Positions 1 to 7,647 of a DNA stretch of 21,785 bases are shown here, piece after piece. This DNA is from a virus. Position numbers and translations under genes: made by a program. Positions within the stretch are counted from its first letter, which is position 1. Each line of letters opens with the position of its first letter. Location: positions 1 through 21,785 of IMG/VR virus record IMGVR_UViG_3300020385_000071. The stretch is one strand, 5' to 3'. Under the pieces are notes generated by a model. That model saw only the letters and a program-made list of their open reading frames with translations. It was not told the DNA's origin and did no database searches.

Positions 1-69
1 GGTGATTCGGACGTCGATATTTTTTTAGACACTGCCCTTTTTGGGTTGGTTCAAAATCATGGCAACTAA
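1..69 (+). CDS. 3' end of an unknown upstream gene (partial)
   Basis: One + strand frame is open from base 1 to a TAA at 67-69 and gives 22 residues ending in LVQNHGN. The other two + frames are closed early in this stretch. Its stop lies 11 bases inside the start of the small terminase gene, the same tight overlap seen between real genes throughout the window. This makes a genuine gene end plausible, but 22 residues are too few to assign a family. Confidence 0.35.
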   Translation, partial: GDSDVDIFLDTALFGLVQNHGN

Positions 70-580
70 CAAAGAAGTAGCTGAACATCTAGACTGTTCG
101 CCTGAGTGGGTTTCTAGGCTAAAAGGCCAAAACATACTACCTTCTGCGCCTGGTAAGTCTATGAGCCTAGATCAATGCAGAGTTGCGTACATAAATTATC
201 TGCGGACTAAAGCCAGAATGACATCTAACACTGATGATGGAACTATTACAGAACACAAGACACGTCTTACTTCTGCACAAGCTGATAAAGCAGAAATGGA
301 AGTACAAGTGTTAAGCAGTAGCCTTATAAAAGCTGACGATGTTAGAACAACCTGGACAGAGTTTGTATCTAACGTGCGAGCAAAGTTATTAAATTTACCT
401 GCAAAATTAGCACATCAGGTAATAGGTTTAGATCACTACGCAGAAGCAGAAGAATTATTAACCAACGAAATATATGAAACACTCAACGAACTCTCAAAAT
501 CTGAATACACAGAATCCAATGAAATGGGTATGGACGGAAACGGCGAAGACGTTTCAACCGCCCAAGAAGCTACTAGTTAG
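59..580 (+). CDS. Terminase small subunit, Nu1-like DNA-recognition protein
   Basis: This is probably the small terminase subunit, which binds the packaging site on phage DNA and recruits the large subunit. The first ~50 residues form a winged-helix-like segment (NKEVAEHLDCSPEWVSRLK, then ILPSAPGKSMSLDQCRVAYI) of the kind seen in lambda gpNu1 and related proteins. The middle (about 70-150) is helical and acidic, as expected for oligomerisation. At ~173 residues it is close to the usual family length. I chose ATG 59 because the wHTH begins directly after it; a TTG at 41 would add six residues. Neither start has a clear Shine-Dalgarno. Its 3' end overlaps the large terminase gene, the normal order for packaging genes. 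Confidence 0.8.
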   Translation: MATNKEVAEHLDCSPEWVSRLKGQNILPSAPGKSMSLDQCRVAYINYLRTKARMTSNTDDGTITEHKTRLTSAQADKAEMEVQVLSSSLIKADDVRTTWTEFVSNVRAKLLNLPAKLAHQVIGLDHYAEAEELLTNEIYETLNELSKSEYTESNEMGMDGNGEDVSTAQEATS

Positions 581-2345
581 TGAATGGGCTGACAACTATC
601 GTTTCTTAACTTCTGAGTCTAGCGCAGAACCAGGCAAGTGGAGAACATCACGCGCGGCTTACCAAAAAGAAATAATGGATTGCATTATAGATCGCAACAT
701 AGAAACCGTTGTATTTATGAAAAGCGCACAAGTAGGCGCAACAGAATTGTTACTTAACGTGTTGGGTTATTACATTAGCCAGGATCCCTGCCCCATTATG
801 TGCTTACAACCTACTATAGAAATGGGAAGATCTTTTTCAAAAGATAGATTAGCACCCATGCTTGCTTCATCCCCTGCCCTAGAAGATAAAGTGAAAGAAC
901 CAAGATCTAGAGACAGTGAAAATACTGTTTTGCACAAAAAGTTTCCTGGTGGTCACATGACTATTACTGGTGCTAACTCCGCAAGTGGTTTAGCAAGTAG
1001 GCCAATAAGAATATTGTTAGTAGATGAGTGCGATAGATACCCTGCATCCGCAGGCAGTGAAGGAGATCCAATATCATTAGCAACTAAGCGTACTACTACA
1101 TTTTGGAACCGTAAAATTATCATGGCATCTACACCCACAATAGATGGATTATCACGCATACAAACAGCGTTTGAGACTAGCGATAAACGCAAGTTCTGGG
1201 TGCCATGCGTACACTGTAATGAATATATTACGTTGGAATGGGCAAATGTTCATTGGGAAGAAAGCGAACCTGAAACCGCACATTACGTATGCCAAGAATG
1301 TGGATCTATTATGGAAGAAAAACATAAAGTACAAATGCTACGTGATGGCGAATGGAGGGCAGAAAACGAAACAACTACGATTGCAGGTTTTCATATATCA
1401 GAGCTGTATTCGCCCTGGTCTACGTGGGCATCAATGGCTGTTGGGTTTGCACAAGCTAAAAAACATCCAGAGTTGTTAAAGACTTGGGTTAATACTTCAC
1501 TTGGCGAAGTGTGGCGTGATTCTGGTACAGAAATAGAATCAGAAGGCTTACTAAAACGAAGAGAGAATTGGGATGCAGAGTGCGTACCAGATGATGTGTT
1601 GGTAATTACCGCAGGCGTTGACGTACAAGATGATAGATTAGAATTACAAGTGGTGGGATGGGGTTTAGAAAGTCATTCTTACGTTATAGATAATCAGGTC
1701 TTTTGGGGCGAAACATCACAATACGCAGTTTGGCATGAACTAGATGATTACGTGCAAAGAAGATATCAAAGAGAAACTAAAGCAGATCTACCTATAGCGT
1801 GTATTGCTATTGACTCAGGTTATCAAACACAGTCTGTTTATAACTTTGTAAAAGTTAGACAAGGCAGAAGAATATTCGCTATCAAGGGGCAATCGCAACC
1901 TGGCAAGCCCATAGCAGGTAGACCAACACAATCAGGAAGACAAAGAGTGCAATTATTTCCATCTGGTGTAGATACTGCAAAAGAAACTGTGTTTAGTTGG
2001 TTACAGATTGAAGAACCAGGCCCAGGCTATATACATTTTCCATCTACTGTTGACGATGAATACTTTAAACAGCTTACATCTGAGAAAAGACAAGTTAAAT
2101 ACGTAAGAGGACGTAAAACTATTGTATGGGTACCTACACGTGAAAGAAATGAAGCGTTAGATACATACGTTTATTCATTAGTAGCCTTTCACATACTTAA
2201 TCCAGACTTAGAAAAGATTGCAAATAAGACATTAACCACAGAAGAACAACAAGAAGAACAACCTGCTAAAGAACAACAAGCTAGAGATTTAGCCAAAGAA
2301 AGACGCAGACCAAGTAGAAAAAAATCATTTGTTAAGGATTGGTAG
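519..2345 (+). CDS. Terminase large subunit, lambda gpA-like (ATPase and nuclease)
   Basis: This is the DNA-packaging motor and nuclease that translocates phage DNA into proheads and cuts it. Counting from ATG 519, the protein has about 608 residues. A deviant Walker A (MKSAQVGATE) lies near residues 67-76 and a Walker B (ILLVDECD) near 165-172. A four-cysteine zinc ribbon (CVHC near 230, CQEC near 258) follows, then an RNase H-like nuclease with acidic residues in GVDVQDDRLEL (~366) and IAIDSGYQ (~430). The opening SEWADNYRFLTSESSAEPGKW is characteristic of gpA-type terminases. An in-frame ATG at 474 would add 15 residues; neither start has a good ribosome site, and 519 better matches the usual short leader. 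It overlaps the small subunit gene by 62 bases. Family assignment is strong; the start is uncertain. Confidence 0.95.
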   Translation: MKWVWTETAKTFQPPKKLLVSEWADNYRFLTSESSAEPGKWRTSRAAYQKEIMDCIIDRNIETVVFMKSAQVGATELLLNVLGYYISQDPCPIMCLQPTIEMGRSFSKDRLAPMLASSPALEDKVKEPRSRDSENTVLHKKFPGGHMTITGANSASGLASRPIRILLVDECDRYPASAGSEGDPISLATKRTTTFWNRKIIMASTPTIDGLSRIQTAFETSDKRKFWVPCVHCNEYITLEWANVHWEESEPETAHYVCQECGSIMEEKHKVQMLRDGEWRAENETTTIAGFHISELYSPWSTWASMAVGFAQAKKHPELLKTWVNTSLGEVWRDSGTEIESEGLLKRRENWDAECVPDDVLVITAGVDVQDDRLELQVVGWGLESHSYVIDNQVFWGETSQYAVWHELDDYVQRRYQRETKADLPIACIAIDSGYQTQSVYNFVKVRQGRRIFAIKGQSQPGKPIAGRPTQSGRQRVQLFPSGVDTAKETVFSWLQIEEPGPGYIHFPSTVDDEYFKQLTSEKRQVKYVRGRKTIVWVPTRERNEALDTYVYSLVAFHILNPDLEKIANKTLTTEEQQEEQPAKEQQARDLAKERRRPSRKKSFVKDW

Positions 2346-2349
2346 AGTG

Positions 2350-2381
2350 TTGACAAGCTAAAAATGCAACTTACGGTTTTA
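2350..2381 (+). promoter_or_regulatory. Repeated intergenic element, copy 1 (possible phage promoter)
   Basis: TTGACA (2350-2355), eight bases, ATGCAACTTACGGT (2364-2377), then a T-run. It lies just after the large terminase stop and before the connector/portal genes. The same arrangement with the same spacing recurs at 16645. TTGACA resembles a sigma-70 -35 box, but no convincing -10 box sits 16-18 bases downstream, so the element could be a phage-specific promoter, an activator site or a leader RNA motif. The repeat is directly visible; its function is inferred. Confidence 0.6.
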
Positions 2382-2404
2382 AAAAAACTGTATGAGGGCA
2401 GAAA

Positions 2405-2995
2405 TTGGCTAATTTATTTGACTCAGAGAATTACCCTTCTAATGTGCCAGAAACTTTAACGGTCGGTGATCGTTGGGCATGGAAACGAGAAGACATAGCA
2501 ACAGATTACATCCCTACAAGTTATACGCTAACTTATAGCTTCAGATTATTAAGTTCAGCCGCTACAGAAATATCCCTTGCTAGTTCTGTAATTACAGAAA
2601 GTTCAACTGCCTACATAGTAGAAGTGCCTAGTACAACTACAGCAGGTTACACCAAGGGCGATTACAGTTACCAGGAATACATTACTAACTCATCTTCACA
2701 AAGAGTAGTTGTTAGTTCAGGTTTTGTAACTTTAGAAGCTAATTTAGATGCTGACACGTCAGATCCTAGATCACACGCAAGAATAGTCTTTGATGCACTA
2801 GAAGCCATGTTAGAAAACAGAGCATCTATAGATCAATCTAGTATGAGTGTGGCAGGTAGATCTTTGAGCCGTATGACTCCAGAAGAAATACGCGATTGGT
2901 ACGAATACTACAGATACAAAGTTAATTTAGAGATAAAAAAAGACAGGATTAGTAAAGGTTTAGCCACAGGATCCTCAATAAAAGCGAGATTTTAG
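2405..2995 (+). CDS. Head-tail connector: Ig-like N-terminus with gpW-like C-terminus
   Basis: This 196-residue protein sits between the large terminase and the portal, where lambda encodes gpW, a small joining protein that closes the filled head. The last ~70 residues (HARIVFDALEAMLENRAS, then AGRSLSRMTPEEIRDWYEYY, then a basic tail) have the helix-strand-strand-helix spacing and Gly/Arg pattern of gpW. The first ~115 residues are Ser/Thr-rich beta sequence (TLTYSFRLLSSAATEISL) resembling an Ig-like or carbohydrate-binding decoration. The start is a TTG at 2405 with GAGGG six bases upstream; no ATG fits. The stop abuts the portal ATG (TAGATG). The gpW assignment is by pattern and position and is moderate. 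Confidence 0.65.
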   Translation: MANLFDSENYPSNVPETLTVGDRWAWKREDIATDYIPTSYTLTYSFRLLSSAATEISLASSVITESSTAYIVEVPSTTTAGYTKGDYSYQEYITNSSSQRVVVSSGFVTLEANLDADTSDPRSHARIVFDALEAMLENRASIDQSSMSVAGRSLSRMTPEEIRDWYEYYRYKVNLEIKKDRISKGLATGSSIKARF

Positions 2996-4480
2996 ATGCC
3001 CTGGTACAAAAGATTATTTGGAAGCCGTAAAAAAAGTAGACCTATCAACTTGCGTACATACGCAGGTGCTAACAAAGGTCGTTTATTTGCAGATTTTTTT
3101 AGCAATTCTAAGTCTGCTGATGCAGAACTGGCTCCTGCTTTACGCACATTACGCGACAGATCTAGAGAGTTAGCCAGGAACGACAGTTACGTTAAACGAT
3201 ATTTAGCGTTACTTTCAGCTAATGTTATAGGCACAAAAGGCATAAGACTCTCATGCAAGGCCAGGGATGATAACGGTCAGCTAGATATAATCGGCAATCA
3301 GATAGTAGAACGTGAATTTGCTAAATGGTGTAAGAAGGAAAGCTGTACTGTAACTGGCAAATTAAGTTTTATTGATGCACAAAAGCTATTTGTTGAAACA
3401 TTAGCAAGGGACGGAGAGTGTTTAGTTAAACACGTAAGGACTAAAGACAATCCTTATAACTATTCAATCCAGTTTATTGAAGCAGATCACTTAGACGAAG
3501 AATACGACTATAAATTGAAAGACAATGCGACTATTCGCATGGGCGTTGAAGTAAATGGTGTAGGTAAACCATTGGCTTATCATTTATTCAAGCAACACCC
3601 TTATGACTCTGCACAATACAGCACAGTGCAATCACAAAAGTACACCAGGATTCCTGCGGATGAATTGATACACGCTTACATACAAGAACGACCAGAAATG
3701 ACACGCGGTGTACCCTGGACTTCAACTGCTATGGATAAGATCCATACTTTAAACGGTTACAGGCAAGCAGAATTAACTGCATCAAGACTTGCGGCTTGTA
3801 AGATGGGTTTCTATGTTTCTCCTGGCGGCGATGGTTATGTAGGTGAAGACTACGAAGATACCTATTCGCCTATTATGGAAGCTGAACCAGGCACATTTGA
3901 ACAGCTACCTAGCGGCATGGACTTTAAGAGTTTTGAGCCTAACCACCCTACTTCTGCATTTGAAGCATTTGAAACAGCCATACTTAGAGGTATAGCAAGT
4001 GGTTTAAACATCAGTTATCACTCATTAGCTAACGATTTAAGTTCAGTTAATTACAGCTCTATTCGCGCAGGATCTTTAGAAGACCGCGCACAGTTTGGAG
4101 TTATACAAGAATTTGTAATTGCACACTTTATAGAGCCAATATTTAGAGAATGGCTAGAAATGGCTATGACAACTAATCAGATCCCTATGCCTATAACACG
4201 ATTTGATAAATTTGCAGACTCAACTACGTTTATTCCAAGATCCTGGAGTTATGTAGATCCACAAAAAGAGATCCAGGCTAACATCTTAGGTCTTAAATCA
4301 GGACAAGTGACCATGAGTGATATACAAGCGGCATACGGTCGTGATGTAGAAGAACTATTTGAACAGCACGACAGAGAAACTAAATTAGCAGAGCAATACG
4401 GTGTAACAACCGCATTTCAGCCTTTTGGCGCGCAAACAACACCAGTTGAACCAGAGTTACAAGGTGCAGATGATGAATAA
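2996..4480 (+). CDS. Portal protein, lambda gpB-like
   Basis: The portal forms the dodecameric ring at one head vertex through which DNA enters and leaves and on which the head assembles. The 494 residues fit the lambda gpB family. A basic N-terminus (MPWYKRLFGSRKK) is followed by the diagnostic ALRTLRDRSRELARNDSYVKRYL and LLSANVIGTKGIRLS. The core contains ARDGECLVKH, IQFIEADHLDEEYD and PADELIHAYIQERPEMTRGVPW. The C-terminal half has SYHSLANDLSSVNYSSIRAG and ends in an acidic tail. The ATG immediately follows the previous stop, indicating translational coupling. It is followed directly by the protease/capsid gene, as in lambda-like head operons. Confidence 0.95.
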   Translation: MPWYKRLFGSRKKSRPINLRTYAGANKGRLFADFFSNSKSADAELAPALRTLRDRSRELARNDSYVKRYLALLSANVIGTKGIRLSCKARDDNGQLDIIGNQIVEREFAKWCKKESCTVTGKLSFIDAQKLFVETLARDGECLVKHVRTKDNPYNYSIQFIEADHLDEEYDYKLKDNATIRMGVEVNGVGKPLAYHLFKQHPYDSAQYSTVQSQKYTRIPADELIHAYIQERPEMTRGVPWTSTAMDKIHTLNGYRQAELTASRLAACKMGFYVSPGGDGYVGEDYEDTYSPIMEAEPGTFEQLPSGMDFKSFEPNHPTSAFEAFETAILRGIASGLNISYHSLANDLSSVNYSSIRAGSLEDRAQFGVIQEFVIAHFIEPIFREWLEMAMTTNQIPMPITRFDKFADSTTFIPRSWSYVDPQKEIQANILGLKSGQVTMSDIQAAYGRDVEELFEQHDRETKLAEQYGVTTAFQPFGAQTTPVEPELQGADDE

Positions 4481-4607
4481 GCAGTTGAGGTGGGATCATT
4501 TACTACAAATGATGAGCAAAATACAGACGTTGGGCGCACTCTCTATCGTCTTGTTTTCTTTAGGACTAAGGGTTTTTGCTGTTCTGCAAGGGGTAAAAAG
4601 TGCCTGA
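4473..4607 (+). CDS. Possible 44-residue membrane protein between portal and protease
   Basis: A short open frame runs from ATG 4473 (or ATG 4470) to a stop at 4605-4607, overlapping the portal end by 8-11 bases and the next gene start by 8. AAGG at 4461-4464 could serve as ribosome site. The last 25 residues are strongly hydrophobic (TLGALSIVLFSLGLRVFAVL), a plausible single membrane span. It fills an otherwise empty gap of about 120 bases in a tightly packed operon, which is the main reason to believe it. I recognise no family; it could also be chance coding. Confidence 0.4.
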   Translation: MNKQLRWDHLLQMMSKIQTLGALSIVLFSLGLRVFAVLQGVKSA

Positions 4608-7098
4608 ATTACATAACAGAGAAACTAATTTTCCTGAATCTGGTGATGATCAGAAGATAAGTTTGCGTAATTCTAAATATAAACAGTTTGATTATGATTA
4701 TGTTTTAGATCTAAAAAACAATCATAAGAGTATCTGGAGCGCAGGTGGCAACACAAGGGGTAGTGATGCCTTTACCTTATGGGGTAGAGCCAGGCAAGGA
4801 TCTGAAACACAAGGCGTTCTAGATTGGATTAAAGAACGCGAAGCCTGGGCGGCCAGACACAGTGTTAATGATGGCAATGCTTTCGTTGGAACAGACAAAG
4901 AACCTAACGTGTCAAATGTTGCAGGCATTGTAGCCTTAATGAAATGGGGTGTAGTAAACCCAAAGTTAGGTACAGGTGGTATGAAAAAAATCATCAATCA
5001 GCTTAAACGTAAGTTAGCTGATAGAGGTGAAACAGTTTTTATAGAGGAATCTATAGAAAGCGAGCCTAACGGCTCTAATTTAAAACTTAAATCCAAGGAG
5101 ACAGATATGGACGAAAGGACGGAAGAACGTCACATATTAGCCGTAGAAGAAGATGCTGATTCTTACAACGTAAAGTTTGCAAAAGCAGAAATTGTAGAAG
5201 ACATAGAAGCTAATTCATACGGCGATGATGAAGACGAGGAAAAGCGTTTTGACAAAGACGAAACCAACTACCGTTCCATTGATTTATCCAGAGCAGAAAT
5301 GATTAATGAGGACAAACGAACTGTTCGCATTGCTCTTTCTTCTGAGGAACCTGTGGAACGTAGTTTTGGAATGGAGGTGCTAGACCATTCCCCTGGCTCA
5401 GTTGATATGAGTTGGGCAAGAAGCGGCAATATGCCTGTTTTACTAGACCATGACACGACTAGGCAAGTAGGTATTGTTGAGGATTTTAATTTAGACGGTG
5501 CTACTAATAGGACATTAGCAACGGTGCGTTTCGGAAGAAGCGAACTAGCACAAGAAACCTGGAACGATGTTTTGGACGGTATTAAGCGTTCAGTCAGTGT
5601 CGGCTACAGAATTAACTCTATGGTAAGAGACGAATCTGCGGAAGACACAACCTATAGGGCCAATTGGACTCCTATGGAAGCAAGCCTAGTTTCACTCCCT
5701 GCTGACACAAACCCTATGGTGGGTGTTGCCAGGTCAAAAGATAGTGCAGAGGCGCAAGCCCCTGTTGATATAAACAATTCTATTAAGGAAAAAACAATGG
5801 AAGAAAATAAAACTCCAGAAGTTGATTTAGATGCTCTTAGATCTGAAACCGCAGTAAGCGTTAGATCTGAAGTTGCTAAAGAAGCAAAGGAAATACTTGC
5901 ATTAGCTACTAAACACCATAAACGTGATTTAGCTGATGTATCAATAGCGGAAGGACATTCATTAGAGCAATTTAGAGGCATCCTTCTTAATCAAATAGCA
6001 GACGATAAGCCACTAGAAACACCAGTAGCAGAAGTTGGACTAAACGACAGAGAAAGAGGAAGTTATTCCTTTTTAAATGCGATTAGAGCGGCATCAAGCG
6101 GTGACTGGTCAAACGCAGGACTAGAAAGAGAGATCTCTAATGAAATCGCTTCTAGAACTGGTAAAGAAGCTAGAGGTTTCTACCTACCTATGGACATAGG
6201 TTGGGGGCAAAGGGATCAAACTGTTGGTAGTAACACAGGTGGTGGGTTCTTAAAAGGAACAGAACACCTGGCTAATGAGTTCATCGGTGAAGTCTATGCA
6301 AACTCAGTTGTTGCACAATTAGGCGGCAGAGTTATGACTGGTTTACAAGGTGATATAGCGATTCCAAAGCTATCTGCATCTGTGACCAACACAGCTTTTG
6401 TTGCAGAAGGCGCGGCACCAAGTGAAGGCGCGGCAACTTTTGCGCAAGTCACAATGGCACCTAAGACTTTAGCCACATACGTTGACTACACAAGAAAACT
6501 AGCATTGCAATCGGATCCTTCTGTTGAGCAAATACTTAGAAATGACGTAGTACAAACTATGGCGGCTAAGATAGACCAAGTTGCTATAAACGGCGGCGGT
6601 TCTAATGAGCCTTCTGGTATCTTGCAAGAATCAGACACTAATGTTGTTGCCATAGCCACTAACGGTGGTGCTATTACATATGCCAAAGTTGTAGCCATGG
6701 AAGCGGCTATAGCGGCTGATAATGCCTTAACTGGTACTTTAAACTTTGCAACAACTCCTGGTGTACAGGGTGCAATGAGACAAATACCAAGACAGGGTTC
6801 AGGTGTTGAAGGTAATTTCATTCTAAACGATAGTAACTCTATCTTAGGACACAACGTAACTGTTTCAACTAACGTACCTAGTACCCTAACTAAAGGATCT
6901 ACTTCTGGTACTTGCCATGCACTTATCTTAGGTGACTTTGGCCAAGTAATGATGGGATTTTGGAGCGGAGTCGATGTAGTTGTGGACTCTTCAACATTAA
7001 GCACTTCTGGTGGAACTAGAATCGCGTTCTTCCAAGATGTTGATGTTGCAGTAAGAATACCTAACGCTTTCGCGGCGATTAAGGATATTACTGTCTAA
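4600..7098 (+). CDS. Fused head protein: N-terminal domain, prohead protease, HK97-type major capsid protein
   Basis: One 832-residue frame encodes three modules. Residues ~20-145 are an unrecognised domain (KSIWSAGGNTRGSDAF, KWGVVNPKLGTGGMKKI). Residues ~170-385 are an HK97-type prohead protease that trims the inside of the prohead; the likely catalytic His is H284 (PVLLDHD) and Ser S331 or S333 (KRSVSVGYR), followed by MEASLVSLPADTNP. Residues ~400-832 are an HK97-fold major capsid protein: an acidic, coiled delta-like N-terminus, GGGFLKGTEHLANEF, TMAPKTLATYVDYTRKLALQS, GGGSNEPSGIL and an ending of VDVAVRIPNAFAAI. The start is GTG 4600 behind AAGGGG. In-frame ATGs at 5107 and 5797 have strong ribosome sites, so separate protease and capsid chains are likely too. 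Protease-capsid fusions are known in other phages; the three-module form is less common. Confidence 0.93.
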   Translation: MPELHNRETNFPESGDDQKISLRNSKYKQFDYDYVLDLKNNHKSIWSAGGNTRGSDAFTLWGRARQGSETQGVLDWIKEREAWAARHSVNDGNAFVGTDKEPNVSNVAGIVALMKWGVVNPKLGTGGMKKIINQLKRKLADRGETVFIEESIESEPNGSNLKLKSKETDMDERTEERHILAVEEDADSYNVKFAKAEIVEDIEANSYGDDEDEEKRFDKDETNYRSIDLSRAEMINEDKRTVRIALSSEEPVERSFGMEVLDHSPGSVDMSWARSGNMPVLLDHDTTRQVGIVEDFNLDGATNRTLATVRFGRSELAQETWNDVLDGIKRSVSVGYRINSMVRDESAEDTTYRANWTPMEASLVSLPADTNPMVGVARSKDSAEAQAPVDINNSIKEKTMEENKTPEVDLDALRSETAVSVRSEVAKEAKEILALATKHHKRDLADVSIAEGHSLEQFRGILLNQIADDKPLETPVAEVGLNDRERGSYSFLNAIRAASSGDWSNAGLEREISNEIASRTGKEARGFYLPMDIGWGQRDQTVGSNTGGGFLKGTEHLANEFIGEVYANSVVAQLGGRVMTGLQGDIAIPKLSASVTNTAFVAEGAAPSEGAATFAQVTMAPKTLATYVDYTRKLALQSDPSVEQILRNDVVQTMAAKIDQVAINGGGSNEPSGILQESDTNVVAIATNGGAITYAKVVAMEAAIAADNALTGTLNFATTPGVQGAMRQIPRQGSGVEGNFILNDSNSILGHNVTVSTNVPSTLTKGSTSGTCHALILGDFGQVMMGFWSGVDVVVDSSTLSTSGGTRIAFFQDVDVAVRIPNAFAAIKDITV
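5095..5109 (+). promoter_or_regulatory. Internal ribosome binding site and in-frame start for the protease module
   Basis: A perfect AAGGAG (5095-5100) lies six bases before ATG 5107, in frame with the long head gene (Met170). The start falls exactly at the boundary between the N-terminal domain and the protease. Initiation here would give a separate protease-capsid chain of about 663 residues, beginning MDERTEERHILAVEEDA. The signal is visible; use in the cell is inferred. Confidence 0.65.
5785..5799 (+). promoter_or_regulatory. Internal ribosome binding site and in-frame start for the capsid module
   Basis: AAGGA (5785-5789) lies seven bases before ATG 5797 (Met400), in frame with the long head gene and just after the protease domain. 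Initiation here would yield a stand-alone 433-residue major capsid protein starting MEENKTPEVDLDAL, a normal length for an HK97-type capsid protein with its delta domain. This could supply the hundreds of capsid copies needed relative to protease. Confidence 0.7.
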
Positions 7099-7110
7099 TT
7101 ATTTTGATTT

Positions 7111-7130
7111 GAGGGGAGTTCGCTCCCCTC
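7111..7130 (+). promoter_or_regulatory. UUCG-loop RNA hairpin after the capsid gene
   Basis: A perfect 8-bp stem GAGGGGAG/CTCCCCTC encloses the tetraloop TTCG, 12 bases after the capsid stop. No T-run follows; the next bases lead into the AAGGAG of the following gene, so a simple intrinsic terminator is unlikely. It most likely protects the 3' end of, or lowers read-through from, the abundantly needed capsid message. The structure is visible; the role is inferred. Confidence 0.6.
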
Positions 7131-7147
7131 TCTCAAAGGAGCAAACA

Positions 7148-7339
7148 ATGGCACAAATAAAAATGGAACAGGATGCCTACATTAGAGGAATCATGCGTAA
7201 GAAAAATGACGTTGTAGAAGTGTCTTCTGCGGAAGCAAGACAATTCATAAGCAACGGCACAGCAAGCGATGTTTCTGATAAACCAGAAAAGACAGCTACT
7301 AAAGCAGTCAAAAAGGCACCTAGCAAAAAGGCTAAGTAA
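7148..7339 (+). CDS. Small basic head-region protein, unknown function
   Basis: This is a 63-residue protein starting at ATG 7148, six bases after a perfect AAGGAG (7136-7141); an in-frame upstream start at 7109 would translate through the hairpin and is rejected. The first ~40 residues (AYIRGIMRKKNDVVEVSSAEARQFISNGTAS) look like a small beta/alpha module seen in many phage head operons. The tail is Lys/Ala-rich (KAVKKAPSKKAK). Its position between the capsid and connector genes matches that of lambda FI-type accessory proteins, but I see no true FI similarity. Its stop overlaps the next ATG by one base. Confidence 0.75.
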   Translation: MAQIKMEQDAYIRGIMRKKNDVVEVSSAEARQFISNGTASDVSDKPEKTATKAVKKAPSKKAK

Positions 7340-7647
7340 TGGTACTTGAATCGTCAGCAGATTTAGCAGGTTACTTTGATACAGATGCACATGGTACTGC
7401 GGCCACTATCACTATAAATGGTAGCGGCTCTAGTATTAACGTCATTTTAAACAAAGAATACTTTGCTATAGATCCTGGATTGGGCATGGAAGTTGAAGGA
7501 ACACAACCTGTATGCACAGGAAGATCCGCAGACATGACCAATGTAGAGATCGGCGATACGATTCTAATCAGTTCTGTTACTTATAATATTATTAATGTTC
7601 AGCCAGATGGCGTAGGTGTTACTGCGTTAGTCTTAGAGGAGCAATAG
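7339..7647 (+). CDS. Head-tail connector, FII-like
   Basis: This 102-residue protein is probably the head-completion or attachment protein that joins the tail to the filled head, the lambda gpFII role. The C-terminal part (MTNVEIGDTILISSVTYNIINV, DGVGVTALVLEEQ) has the Gly-Asp turn, Tyr strand and closing 'DG-G-hydrophobic-L' pattern of that family. The front (TATITINGSGSSINVILNKEYFAI) is a beta strand with a long loop. It overlaps the preceding gene by one base (TAATG) and is followed by the tail-terminator candidate, as expected for the connector position. Confidence 0.65.
   Translation: MVLESSADLAGYFDTDAHGTAATITINGSGSSINVILNKEYFAIDPGLGMEVEGTQPVCTGRSADMTNVEIGDTILISSVTYNIINVQPDGVGVTALVLEEQ

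Noticed and set aside
2350-2396. Ordinary sigma-70 promoter at the repeated element
   Set aside because: TTGACA fits a -35 box, but bases 16-18 downstream fall within the conserved ACGGT block and are not a -10 box; kept only as a possible phage-type regulatory element.
6486-7004. Long open frame of 172 codons on the - strand within the capsid gene
   Set aside because: Opposite to a certain gene, no ribosome site or recognisable sequence; a shadow of the codon bias in the + frame. The other - strand frames (for example 9772-10221 and 10578-10997) were rejected for the same reason.
7111-7130. Hairpin as an intrinsic terminator
   Set aside because: No run of T follows the stem, and essential connector and tail genes lie just downstream in the same direction.
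7109-7147. In-frame upstream start for the small basic protein after the capsid gene
   Set aside because: It would translate through the 8-bp UUCG hairpin and the next gene's Shine-Dalgarno; ATG 7148 has a perfect AAGGAG at six bases.
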